Positions 1 to 6,672 of a stretch of DNA of 12,648 nt are shown one piece after another. Under the pieces are notes generated by a model, which ran no database searches, was not told the origin of the DNA, and worked only from the letters and a program-made list of their open reading frames with translations. The stretch's first letter is position 1. Every line of letters starts with the position of its first letter. Source of the stretch: Oscillospiraceae bacterium. GTDB lineage: Bacteria; Bacillota; Clostridia; Oscillospirales; Oscillospiraceae. Position numbers and translations under genes: made by a program. Location of the stretch: contig JAFXBH010000305.1 of assembly GCA_017521875.1 (NCBI GenBank), forward strand, positions 1-12,648, given 5' to 3'.

Positions 1-135
1 ATCTTCCTTGGTGAACTTACCGGAGTCCAGCTCTTCCTGAATAGTCTTATTATACTGGTTGACAGGAATGTCATTGAAGGTGACCTTACCGGGAGCACGG
101 ACTACAGAAGGATCTACAAATAAACTCTTAGGCAT
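1..135 (-). CDS. N-terminus of probable thiamine-diphosphate 2-oxoacid dehydrogenase E1 component (partial)
   Basis: The reading frame stays open from ATG at 133-135 to the window edge and gives 45 residues starting MPKSLFVDPSVVRAPG. AGGAGG at 144-149 lies 8 bases upstream, just after the E2 stop codon, so the gene is translated in one operon with E2. From memory, this opening resembles long fused alpha/beta E1 proteins found beside multi-lipoyl E2 genes in Clostridia. That is recollection of the family, and no catalytic or thiamine-diphosphate motif is inside the visible part. If correct, it would decarboxylate a 2-oxoacid (or cleave acetoin) and reductively acylate the E2 lipoyl groups in the cytoplasm. 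The substrate cannot be told from this fragment. Confidence 0.68.
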   Translation of the reverse strand, partial: MPKSLFVDPSVVRAPGKVTFNDIPVNQYNKTIQEELDSGKFTKED

Positions 136-153
136 AACTTACTCCTCCTCTTC

Positions 154-2061
154 TTACTTGGCAAGCAGTGTGGTGAAGTTCTCCAAATTGCTGCACAGCT
201 CCTTCTGGAACTTAGCTGCAGGAGTACCATCCACTGCGCGGTGATCATAGGTCAGGCACAGGCCCATAGCAGGATAGATCTCGATAGAGCCGTCAGCAGC
301 CTTCCGGACACGGTCCACAGTACCGCAGACACCCAGGATACCGGTCTGGGGAGGATTGATAACAGGAGTGAAGAACTCCACACCCATATTGCCCAGGTTG
401 GACACGGTGAAGCTGCCGCCGGAAAGCTTGTCCGGGTTGATGGCACCGTCACGGCACTCAGCGGCCAACTGCTTCACTGCCTTGGAGATCTCCAGCAGGC
501 TCATTTCGTCAGCGTGACGAATGGTGGGAACCATCAGGCCGCGGGGAGTATCCACTGCAACGCCCAGGTTTACATGGTTGAACAGACGGATGTTGTTGTC
601 ATCCAGCATATTGGCGTTCAGATCGGGGTGGTTCAGCAGGGTGCGGGAAACAGCGTACAGCACGATGTCGCCCAGGGTGATACCTGCATATTCGCCGCCG
701 GCAGCCTTCAACTGCTTGCGGTAGTTCAGAATTGCGGTAGCATCGAAGGAAGTGTTGTGGGTCAACTGGGCCATGGTGTGCAAAGAGGTGGTCATAGACT
801 TGCTGATTGCACGACGGATACCGCTGAACTTCACATCCTTGTACTCGGCCTCTGCGGCAGGTGCAGCAGGTGCTGCAGCAGCAGGAGCGGGAGCAGCAGC
901 GACAGGGGCTGCAGCAGGTGCGGCCTGCACTGCAGGAGCAGCCTGAGCCACAACGGGAGGATTGGCCATCAATTCACGGACATCCCGCTCGATAATACGG
1001 CCGTTGGGGCCGGTGCCGGTTGCCAGAGTGGCGTCCACGCCTGCGGAAGCGGCCAGTTTCTTGGCTCTGGGAGATACGGCTGCGCCGGAATTGGCAGCAG
1101 CAACAGGGGCTGCGGCTGCGCCGGGAACACCGATGGTGCAAACTGCATCCAAGCAAGGCACTTCGTCGCCAGCCTCATGGAGGATCTCCAGAATCGTACC
1201 GGTAGCGGTGGATTCACATTCGAAGGAGGCCTTGTCGGTCTCATAAGTAAACAGAATATCGCCTTCCTTTACGGAATCGCCAACCTTCTTCAGCCATTCG
1301 CCGATGATGCAACTTTCCACAGTGATGCCAGCCTTGGGCATAATCACTGTCTGAGCGCCGGCGGCAGCAGGTGCGGCTTCAGCAACAGGAGCGGCTGCGG
1401 TTTCAGCAGGCGCCTCGCTGGCTGCGGGAGTGCCGCCAATACCCTTCAGGCAATCGGTGGGTTCGCCGTGAGGACCAACGGCGCATACATTTTCCAGGCA
1501 GGGAACTTCGTCGCCGGCTTCGTAGAAGATGGCCAACAGTTCGCCTTCTTCGGTGGACTCGCACTCGAAGGATGCCTTGTCGGTTTCGTAAGTAAACAGA
1601 ATGTCGCCAACCTTTACCTGGTCGCCAACATTTTTCAGCCACTCACCGATGATACAACTTTCAACGGTGATACCGGCCTTGGGCATCAGAACGCCACGGG
1701 CCTTGGTAGCGCAAGCGGCTGCAGCAGGTGCTGCGGCAGCGGCAGGTGCGGCTGCAGGTGCTTCTGCGGGTGCTTCTGCTGCATCAGCAGCGGAGCCGCC
1801 ACGGAGAGCGGAAGTGTCTTCGCCGGGGTTGCCCACGGCACAGACGTTTACCAGGCAAGGTACTTCGTCGCCTTCTTCAAAGAAGATGTCCAGCAAGGTA
1901 CCTGCTGCGGTGGATTCGCATTCAAAGCTGGCCTTATCGGTTTCGTAGGTAAACAAAACGTCGCCCACATTCACGGTGTCGCCGACTTTCTTCACCCACT
2001 CACCAATGATACAACTTTCCACGGTGATGCCCGCCTTGGGCATAATGACTGCATTTGCCAA
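154..2061 (-). CDS. Dihydrolipoamide acyltransferase (E2) with three lipoyl domains
   Basis: This is the E2 core of a 2-oxoacid or acetoin dehydrogenase complex, 635 residues. It moves acyl groups from E1 to coenzyme A on swinging lipoyl arms. Three lipoyl domains lie at about residues 3-78, 122-198 and 238-313. Each carries the ETDKA motif with the lipoylated lysine (K43, K162, K277), and they are joined by Ala/Pro-rich linkers. A peripheral-subunit-binding domain follows at about 329-364, then a long Ala/Pro linker. The catalytic domain is at about 407-635 with the HRAVDG active-site motif (H607, D611). The start is TTG at 2059-2061, chosen because AAAGGAGG lies 8 bases upstream; the next in-frame ATG is six codons later with no comparable site. 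Each lipoyl domain has the same four cysteines. The E1 gene follows after 18 bases. Acyl substrate (pyruvate, acetoin or branched-chain) is not resolvable here. Confidence 0.95.
   Translation of the reverse strand: MANAVIMPKAGITVESCIIGEWVKKVGDTVNVGDVLFTYETDKASFECESTAAGTLLDIFFEEGDEVPCLVNVCAVGNPGEDTSALRGGSAADAAEAPAEAPAAAPAAAAAPAAAACATKARGVLMPKAGITVESCIIGEWLKNVGDQVKVGDILFTYETDKASFECESTEEGELLAIFYEAGDEVPCLENVCAVGPHGEPTDCLKGIGGTPAASEAPAETAAAPVAEAAPAAAGAQTVIMPKAGITVESCIIGEWLKKVGDSVKEGDILFTYETDKASFECESTATGTILEILHEAGDEVPCLDAVCTIGVPGAAAAPVAAANSGAAVSPRAKKLAASAGVDATLATGTGPNGRIIERDVRELMANPPVVAQAAPAVQAAPAAAPVAAAPAPAAAAPAAPAAEAEYKDVKFSGIRRAISKSMTTSLHTMAQLTHNTSFDATAILNYRKQLKAAGGEYAGITLGDIVLYAVSRTLLNHPDLNANMLDDNNIRLFNHVNLGVAVDTPRGLMVPTIRHADEMSLLEISKAVKQLAAECRDGAINPDKLSGGSFTVSNLGNMGVEFFTPVINPPQTGILGVCGTVDRVRKAADGSIEIYPAMGLCLTYDHRAVDGTPAAKFQKELCSNLENFTTLLAK
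1123..2055 (-). repeat. Three tandem lipoyl-domain-coding units inside the E2 gene
   Basis: The E2 gene repeats a roughly 76-codon lipoyl unit three times, at about 1828-2055, 1468-1698 and 1123-1350. The units are separated by Ala/Pro-coding linkers. Their protein sequences are nearly the same around PKAGITVESCIIGEW and FTYETDKASFECES. Such arrays arise by internal duplication and can gain or lose a unit by recombination. Confidence 0.9.
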
Positions 2062-2069
2062 TGGAATAG

Positions 2070-2077
2070 CCTCCTTT
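2070..2077 (-). promoter_or_regulatory. Ribosome binding site that sets the TTG start of E2
   Basis: AAAGGAGG on the minus strand lies 8 bases before TTG at 2059-2061. This spacing supports the TTG rather than the downstream in-frame ATG at 2041-2043, which would be 26 bases away. Confidence 0.8.
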
Positions 2078-2085
2078 ATTATTCA

Positions 2086-2108
2086 GGGGATTTGTGTCCA
2101 AATTCCCC
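2086..2108 (-). promoter_or_regulatory. Inverted repeat in the E2 leader
   Basis: GGGGATTTG at 2086-2094 faces CAAATTCCCC at 2099-2108 across a 4-base loop, with one bulged base. It sits between the predicted transcription start (near 2120) and the E2 ribosome binding site. No T-run follows, so it is not an obvious terminator. It could be an mRNA hairpin that affects stability or a protein-binding dyad; nothing here decides between them. Confidence 0.45.
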
Positions 2109-2111
2109 CAT

Positions 2112-2135
2112 TGTTATAGCCTGTTAATTATAACA
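2112..2135. promoter_or_regulatory. Candidate operator at the E2 promoter (TGTTATA-N10-TATAACA)
   Basis: Perfect 7-base inverted arms TGTTATA (2112-2118) and TATAACA (2129-2135) flank 10 bases. A further TGTTA half-site begins at 2122. The element covers the -10 box and the likely start site, a place where a bound repressor would block initiation. The same arms occur at the neighbouring deoR promoter (2986-3021). Assignment to the DeoR protein is inference. Confidence 0.5.
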
Positions 2136-2156
2136 CCACTTACCACTGTTCGTCAA
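2127..2156 (-). promoter_or_regulatory. Sigma-A-like promoter for the E2-E1 operon
   Basis: Minus strand: -35 TTGACG (2151-2156), 18-base spacer, -10 TATAAT (2127-2132). It lies between the deoR terminator and the E2 leader, so E2 has its own promoter rather than depending on read-through from deoR. Confidence 0.75.
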
Positions 2157-2178
2157 TAGTTATTTACCACAAAAGTCA

Positions 2179-2218
2179 AAACACCGAATTCTCCCAATGT
2201 GGGCAGAATTCGGTGTTT
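2179..2218 (-). terminator. Rho-independent terminator of the deoR gene
   Basis: A 14-base-pair stem pairs 2179-2192 with 2205-2218. The region between holds a further CCCA/TGGG pairing. On the minus strand the stem begins 4 bases after the deoR stop codon and is followed by a T-rich tract (TGACTTTTG). It separates deoR transcription from the E2 promoter. Confidence 0.85.
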
Positions 2219-2222
2219 GCTG

Positions 2223-2972
2223 TCACAATATTTTCATATTGGCTTCTTTGGCGGCCACCCGGAACACTTCCGGCAGCGGTTCGTCGGAAATCAGATAATC
2301 CACATCGGAAAACTGGGCGAATGTATAGGGCATCAGACATTTGAGTTTTTCCCGGGTACACATCACCACACTGGTACGGGCTTTTTGGATCACCATACGC
2401 TTGACCAGCATATCCCCTTCCGTGCCGCAGGTAAATCCCGCCTCCACACTGCAACCGGATACGCCGATAAATGCAAGGTCGATATTGATCTTATCTAACA
2501 TTTCCAAAGTATTTTGCCCGGAAAGTGCCAGATTTTTCCGATTTATGGTGCCACAGCACAAGGTTACAACCGGATTATGAAGTCTGCACAGTTCCAGCGC
2601 AATGCTGGGGCCGGTGGTGATAATGTTCAAATTCATATCCGGCAGACTTCTGGCCAGCATTAAATTGGTGGTGCTGGCATCCAGAAAAACCGAACTGTGG
2701 GGCTGCAGCAGTTCCATGGCTTTTTGGGCAATGGCAAACTTTCCGGAATTATTTTCGCTGATCCGAACATTGAATTCCGGATCACCGTTATGGAGCACCG
2801 ACTTGGCACCTCCACGGAATTTCACCACAGAACCTTCCTCTGCCAATGCATCCAAATCCCGGTGAATGGTCATTAGCGATACCTCAGGAAAGAGCGTCTG
2901 CAGTTCCTTGATGGTCACCACATTCTTCTTTTCAATATAGGTCTTCATTCTGTTGAGACGAATCTGATTCAT
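2223..2972 (-). CDS. DeoR-family transcriptional regulator
   Basis: The protein has 249 residues, the usual length for the family. It has an N-terminal winged helix-turn-helix (about 1-57; recognition region VSLMTIHRDLDALAEEG at 31-47) and a C-terminal DeoR sensor domain (about 75-232). Family landmarks in the sensor include LDASTTN (97-103), IITTGPS (117-123) and the Gly-rich stretch GVSGCSVEAG (170-179). Members usually repress by binding DNA until a phosphorylated sugar or related metabolite binds the sensor domain. The usual DxSKF-like segment near the end of the sensor is changed to CTREK (205-209), so the ligand may differ. The start ATG at 2970-2972 follows GAGGT with about 7 bases between. 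Its own promoter is overlapped by repeated ATGTTAWW sites, pointing to autoregulation. The gene is divergent from lipoate ligase and just upstream of E2/E1, so these are the natural candidate targets. Confidence 0.9.
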   Translation of the reverse strand: MNQIRLNRMKTYIEKKNVVTIKELQTLFPEVSLMTIHRDLDALAEEGSVVKFRGGAKSVLHNGDPEFNVRISENNSGKFAIAQKAMELLQPHSSVFLDASTTNLMLARSLPDMNLNIITTGPSIALELCRLHNPVVTLCCGTINRKNLALSGQNTLEMLDKINIDLAFIGVSGCSVEAGFTCGTEGDMLVKRMVIQKARTSVVMCTREKLKCLMPYTFAQFSDVDYLISDEPLPEVFRVAAKEANMKIL

Positions 2973-2985
2973 AACACTACCTCGA

Positions 2986-3021
2986 ATGTTAAAATGTTAT
3001 TATGTTATAACAAATATAACA
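2986..3021. promoter_or_regulatory. Candidate operator cluster at the deoR promoter
   Basis: Plus strand: three head-to-tail octamers ATGTTAAA (2986-2993), ATGTTATT (2994-3001) and ATGTTATA (3002-3009). They are followed by an opposing TATAACA (3015-3021). TGTTATA (3003-3009) and TATAACA (3015-3021) form perfect 7-base inverted arms around 5 bases; TGTTATAACA (3003-3012) is itself a 10-base palindrome. The cluster covers the deoR -10 box and the first bases of its transcript, the expected position for autorepression. Confidence 0.6.
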
Positions 3022-3042
3022 CTACCACACAAAATTTGTCAA
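3013..3042 (-). promoter_or_regulatory. Sigma-A-like promoter for deoR
   Basis: Minus strand: -35 TTGACA (3037-3042) and -10 TATATT (3013-3018) with 18 bases between. A one-base shift gives TTATAT with a 17-base spacer. The -10 lies inside the operator cluster. Confidence 0.7.
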
Positions 3043-3063
3043 GAACTTTTCACATTTTTATCA

Positions 3064-3092
3064 TTGACGAAATTTCTATCCTATTTTATAAT
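3064..3092 (+). promoter_or_regulatory. Sigma-A-like promoter for lplA
   Basis: Plus strand: -35 TTGACG (3064-3069), 17-base spacer, -10 TATAAT (3087-3092), about 31 bases before the chosen start codon. No TGTTATA half-site overlaps it. The nearest operator ends 42 bases upstream of the -35 box. Confidence 0.8.
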
Positions 3093-3123
3093 ATCCCCGA
3101 ACCCTATCGAGAAAGGCACATTT

Positions 3124-4110
3124 ATGATTACAAAACTTTTTATTTTTGAGGGCGACGGCTTTGATCCCCACAATAACCTGGCAACAGAAAAACGGCTGAT
3201 GGACATTGTTCCTCAAGGGGCGTGTCTACTGTATCTGTGGCAGAACAAGAACACGGTGGTCATTGGCAGGAATCAAAATCCCTGGCTGGAATGCCGCACT
3301 TCCCTTTTGGAAGAAGAGGGCGGCAAATTGGCCCGTCGGCTCTCCGGTGGCGGCGCTGTGTACCACGACTTAGGAAATTTGAATTTCACATTTATTATGG
3401 GCAAAGAGGATTACGATCTGGATAAGCAGTTATCTGTGATCCAAAAAGCCTGCGCTCTTGCCGGGATTACAGCGGAAAAATCCGGCCGGAACGATCTGCT
3501 GGCTGACGGTCGGAAGTTCTCAGGCAACGCATTCTTCCAAAACCGCACCCACGCCTATCACCACGGTACACTAATGGTGAATGTGGATCGGGAGAAATTG
3601 GGCCGATATTTAAGTCCTCCCAAGGCCAAACTGGAGGCCAAGGGCATCGCCTCTGTACGGAGCCGGGTGGTAAATCTGACAGAACTGGCGCCTGCATTGA
3701 CCATCGACCGGATGAAGCAGTATATGGTTGCCGCTTTTACCGATATTTACGGCGGAAATGCAGAACCTCTGGTGCTGACCGAAGAAGACAAGGCGGCCAT
3801 CGATGCGTTGCGTAACGCGTACGGCTCTTGGGAATACCTGTACGGCACGCCCCTGCCCTTCTCTTTCTCCTGTGAATCCCATTTCTCTTGGGGGCACATA
3901 AATTTGCAACTGGATGCCAAGGACGGCATCATCTCCGGGGCAAAACTCTATTCCGACTCTATGGACTGGACTTTGCCGGAGGCAGTAGAATCCGCCCTCA
4001 CCGGCTGTCGGTTTGACACCGCCGAAATGCAGAAGGCTTTGCAGCATTCCCCTCTCGCCGCGGAAATTCGTAACGATCTATGCCAGATGCTGGCTGCGCA
4101 AACTTTATAA
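3124..4110 (+). CDS. lplA: Lipoate-protein ligase A
   Basis: This cytoplasmic enzyme activates free lipoate with ATP to lipoyl-AMP and transfers it to the lysine of lipoyl domains. At 328 residues it is close to the usual length. The catalytic domain carries RRLSGGGAVYHDLGN (71-85), the lipoyl-AMP binding loop, then GRKFSGNA (129-136) with the invariant lysine K131, and HHGTLMVN (146-153). The segment from about 245 to the end matches the small C-terminal accessory domain. The start is ATG at 3124, because AAAGG lies 7 bases upstream and a promoter at 3064-3092 fits. The frame is open further upstream, but that part would run through the promoter. Its neighbour E2 has three lipoyl lysines, so that complex is its obvious substrate. 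No lipoate-synthesis genes (lipA, lipB) are in the window, consistent with scavenging. Confidence 0.94.
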   Translation: MITKLFIFEGDGFDPHNNLATEKRLMDIVPQGACLLYLWQNKNTVVIGRNQNPWLECRTSLLEEEGGKLARRLSGGGAVYHDLGNLNFTFIMGKEDYDLDKQLSVIQKACALAGITAEKSGRNDLLADGRKFSGNAFFQNRTHAYHHGTLMVNVDREKLGRYLSPPKAKLEAKGIASVRSRVVNLTELAPALTIDRMKQYMVAAFTDIYGGNAEPLVLTEEDKAAIDALRNAYGSWEYLYGTPLPFSFSCESHFSWGHINLQLDAKDGIISGAKLYSDSMDWTLPEAVESALTGCRFDTAEMQKALQHSPLAAEIRNDLCQMLAAQTL

Positions 4111-4116
4111 ACACAA

Positions 4117-4143
4117 AGCCCCGGGTGCTTAGCACCCGGGGCT
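4117..4143. terminator. Bidirectional terminator between lplA and the LCP gene
   Basis: A perfect 12-base-pair GC-rich stem (AGCCCCGGGTGC at 4117-4128, GCACCCGGGGCT at 4132-4143) has a TTA loop. It is followed by CTTGTTT on the plus strand and TTTGTGTTT on the minus strand. It lies between two convergent genes, 6 bases after the lplA stop and 5 bases beyond the LCP stop. Confidence 0.9.
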
Positions 4144-4148
4144 CTTGT

Positions 4149-5189
4149 TTACTCTTCAGTTTTACCCATAATTTTGTCCAAAACGGCTCTGTTGGCCTCC
4201 AGATCCGGTACCAGCACACTGCCTACACCGGAAATATAGGCATCGGAGAATGTGCCATCGGCAGGAATCCGGTTAGTATTGACCTGCATATCCGCCAGCA
4301 ACGGCACCACATCCACCAGCAAATCCAACAGTTCCCGATTGGACATATCTGTGGTGATCATGGGCAGCGCCTTTTCCATCAGGTTCTGCAGTTGGCCCAA
4401 ATTCATGCCTCTGCACTTTTCAAAAAGGGCATTGAGCACTTTTCTCTGCCGCTCGGTGCGAGTAAAGTCCGAATTGCCCACAGAGCGGTTACGGGTATAC
4501 ATCAGCGCGGCTTCACCGCTTAAATGGTTCATGCCCTGCACGGCGCTGAAGCCGTTATAGATCAGGTGGTTTGCTTCCGCATTGGACAGGTAAATATCCA
4601 CACCGCCCAGCAGATCCACAATATCCGCAAAGCCGTCAAAGTCCACTTCGATATTGCCGTCTACCTTTACACCGAAATTGTTCTCCAGACATTTGTCCAG
4701 CAATTTCATACCGCCAAAGGTATAGGTGGCATTCATTTTATTATCCTTGTAACCGGGGATTGCCACATACAGATCTCGCATAAAGGATGTCATGGTCAGT
4801 TCCTTGGTGGTCTTATTCAGGGTACAAAGAATCATCACATCAGAGCGGGTTCTTCCCTCTCCGGGACGGCGATCCTGGCCAATGAGCATAATATTGACAA
4901 TATGATCCTGCTCTTCCACCGGCTTGTCATTCAGGTTCAGTTCCACATCCTCCGGATCAATGGTCTCTCCGGTGAAGCCTGTTTCCTCTGTTGCCAGTTG
5001 ATCCTTCAGATATTGCTCATATTCCTCCTGGGACATGGTGCTGTCATCGGGATTTTTATTGATCAGATTCAGCATCCGTTCCATATAGGCGGTGGCTACG
5101 ATCAACACCACCAAAATCAGCGCAAGAATGACTGTCAGAGCGATCAGCGCGACTCGCTTTCCCTTGCCTGATGTATTTTTGTTATTCAC
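4149..5189 (-). CDS. LytR-CpsA-Psr (LCP) family glycopolymer transferase
   Basis: LCP proteins transfer lipid-linked glycopolymers such as teichoic acids or capsule onto peptidoglycan at the outer face of the membrane. Predicted length is 346 residues: a short basic cytoplasmic tail, one membrane helix (about 12-35), an acidic linker, then the LCP domain (about 95-260). Landmarks are GQDRRPGEGRTRSDVMI (104-120) and SFMRDLYV (135-142), whose arginines bind the polyprenyl phosphate, then KMNATYTFGG (151-160), YTRNR (231-235) and DFTRTERQRKVL (241-252). The start is GTG at 5187-5189, because AGGAGG (5198-5203) lies 8 bases upstream. The frame extends 11 codons further to another GTG lacking a good site. 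It follows the HtrA gene by 71 bases with no clear terminator between, only a weak bulged stem at 5213-5243, so co-transcription is likely. Confidence 0.92.
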   Translation of the reverse strand: MNNKNTSGKGKRVALIALTVILALILVVLIVATAYMERMLNLINKNPDDSTMSQEEYEQYLKDQLATEETGFTGETIDPEDVELNLNDKPVEEQDHIVNIMLIGQDRRPGEGRTRSDVMILCTLNKTTKELTMTSFMRDLYVAIPGYKDNKMNATYTFGGMKLLDKCLENNFGVKVDGNIEVDFDGFADIVDLLGGVDIYLSNAEANHLIYNGFSAVQGMNHLSGEAALMYTRNRSVGNSDFTRTERQRKVLNALFEKCRGMNLGQLQNLMEKALPMITTDMSNRELLDLLVDVVPLLADMQVNTNRIPADGTFSDAYISGVGSVLVPDLEANRAVLDKIMGKTEE

Positions 5190-5197
5190 GGGTTTAT

Positions 5198-5203
5198 CCT
5201 CCT
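5198..5203 (-). promoter_or_regulatory. Ribosome binding site that sets the GTG start of the LCP gene
   Basis: AGGAGG on the minus strand lies 8 bases before GTG at 5187-5189. It falls inside the longer open frame, which argues against the upstream GTG at 5220-5222. Confidence 0.75.
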
Positions 5204-5260
5204 GCAGCAGAACTTCCGGCACAGGTAGTATATGCCGCAGAAGGGTCCTGCTATTCTATA

Positions 5261-6607
5261 TTATCCAAAGGGGTTAAAAGGCAGAATATGGTCAAACCAA
5301 TCCTTAAATGCTTCTCCGAAGTTGGGTACGCCGGAAGAATCCTCATCGGGCGTCTGCTCCGGCTCTTCTGCCGGCTTTTCGTCCAGCGTGACAGACAGGT
5401 ATTCCTGATTTCCGTTGCGGTAAACAGTAACAGAGATGGTTTCTCCGGCCTTAAATCTGCGAAGCACACGGGTCAATGTGGTCAGAGAGTCCACATCATA
5501 ACCGCCCAGATTTACAATGATATCACCTACCCGGATACCACCCTTTTCGGCAGCATAGCCTGCCAGAACATCTTCTACATATGCGCCTGCAGGCAGTCCG
5601 TAAGACTGGGCGGAAGCAGACACATCCCGGGCGTAGATGCCCAAATATGCGCCGGTTACATAACCGTAAGTCTTCAGATCGGACAGGATTCCCACCACAT
5701 CATCTATGGGAATGGCGAAGCCAAGTCCTTCGATGCTGGCGCCGGAATTGCTGTTGCCGGAATATTTGGCGGTGGTAATACCCACCACCTCACCGTTCAT
5801 ATTGAACAGCGGGCCGCCGGAGTTGCCGGAGTTGATTGCCGCATCGGTCTGGAGCATATTAATCACAGTACCGTCGGTATTGACGATTCTGTCCTTGGCG
5901 CTGACATAGCCAACGGTCAGACTGGCGGTCAATTCACCCAAAGGGTTACCGATGGCTGCCACCATATCGCCTACCACCAATTTATCGCTGCTGCCAAACT
6001 TGACGCAGGGCAGGTTTTCCCCCTCTATTTTCAGCAAAGCAATATCGTTGGCACTGTCGTAGCCCACCACTTCTGCATCCACTGCTTCCTTGCCGTGGGG
6101 AACGACCTGCAATTTTTCAGCACCTTCGATCACATGGAAATTGGTGACCACATAGCCATCCGAAGACATAATGAATCCGGAGCCGGCGCCACCTTCTGTG
6201 CCACCATTATAGAAAGCGATCACTGCAACCACAGCATCCACATTGCCGGCGTATACCTGACTGGGGGTCATAGGACCGGTTACAGGCAGTTGGGCGTCCG
6301 GACTGACAGTAGGCTGGGTAGAAGTCTGAGATTCTTCATAGACCTGCTGCATGGCTTCAAATTTTTCATTCATAGCCGTTTCCATACGGGAAAGTTTCCC
6401 TTCCCACATCACATTGGCCACGATGGCAGTGACAACGCAGCACAAAATCATCAACAACGCCACAATGATCACATTTCTGACCTTTTTGCCGGAAGATTTC
6501 TTCCGCGCCGGGGGCGTAGGCTCTACGCTAACGCATTCATAGGGAGAATCCGCAAAGGGAGAGTCTTGTTCAACGACCGTATTATATTCTTGTTCGTATG
6601 TATCCAT
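5261..6607 (-). CDS. Membrane-anchored HtrA/DegP-like serine protease with PDZ domain
   Basis: An S1C-type protease of 448 residues that would degrade misfolded proteins at the outside of the membrane. A 42-residue hydrophilic cytoplasmic tail ends in a basic patch (PPARKKSSGKKVRN, 32-45). A membrane helix (about 46-67) and a Gln/Thr/Pro-rich linker follow. The trypsin-like domain spans about 115-315 with the full triad: H158 in TNFHVI, D188 in NDIALLKI, S263 in NSGNSGGP. One PDZ domain is at about 320-408, then an acidic tail (EEPEQTPDEDSS). Start ATG at 6605-6607 has AGGAG 7 bases upstream. It is the first gene of a two-gene unit with the LCP transferase, both acting at the envelope. In other Firmicutes HtrA genes often respond to envelope stress; no CssR-type site was recognised here. 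Confidence 0.94.
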   Translation of the reverse strand: MDTYEQEYNTVVEQDSPFADSPYECVSVEPTPPARKKSSGKKVRNVIIVALLMILCCVVTAIVANVMWEGKLSRMETAMNEKFEAMQQVYEESQTSTQPTVSPDAQLPVTGPMTPSQVYAGNVDAVVAVIAFYNGGTEGGAGSGFIMSSDGYVVTNFHVIEGAEKLQVVPHGKEAVDAEVVGYDSANDIALLKIEGENLPCVKFGSSDKLVVGDMVAAIGNPLGELTASLTVGYVSAKDRIVNTDGTVINMLQTDAAINSGNSGGPLFNMNGEVVGITTAKYSGNSNSGASIEGLGFAIPIDDVVGILSDLKTYGYVTGAYLGIYARDVSASAQSYGLPAGAYVEDVLAGYAAEKGGIRVGDIIVNLGGYDVDSLTTLTRVLRRFKAGETISVTVYRNGNQEYLSVTLDEKPAEEPEQTPDEDSSGVPNFGEAFKDWFDHILPFNPFG

Positions 6608-6672
6608 AAGATGCTCCTATTCGCCTTTTTTATCATTCTATCAAAAAGATGTGAACACTTTATGTCCAAACA

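Noticed and set aside
1468..2055. Frameshift or assembly duplication in E2 creating repeated lipoyl units
   Set aside because: The three units differ at many residues and linkers, each keeps an intact ETDKA motif, and multi-lipoyl E2 proteins are well known.
241..2127. A 628-codon open frame on the plus strand opposite E2
   Set aside because: It mirrors the Ala/Pro-rich E2 gene and gives a Cys/Gly/His/Ser-rich low-complexity protein with no recognisable domain. The minus-strand protein is a textbook E2 with promoter and ribosome binding site.
2986..3123. N-terminal extension of the lipoate ligase frame
   Set aside because: The extra codons would cover the deoR operator and the lplA promoter. 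ATG at 3124 has a ribosome binding site and gives the normal family length and N-terminus.
4117..4143. Mobile-element end or attachment site suggested by the long perfect inverted repeat
   Set aside because: It lies exactly between convergent stop codons with T-rich flanks on both sides, which is a bidirectional terminator; no transposase or target duplication is seen.
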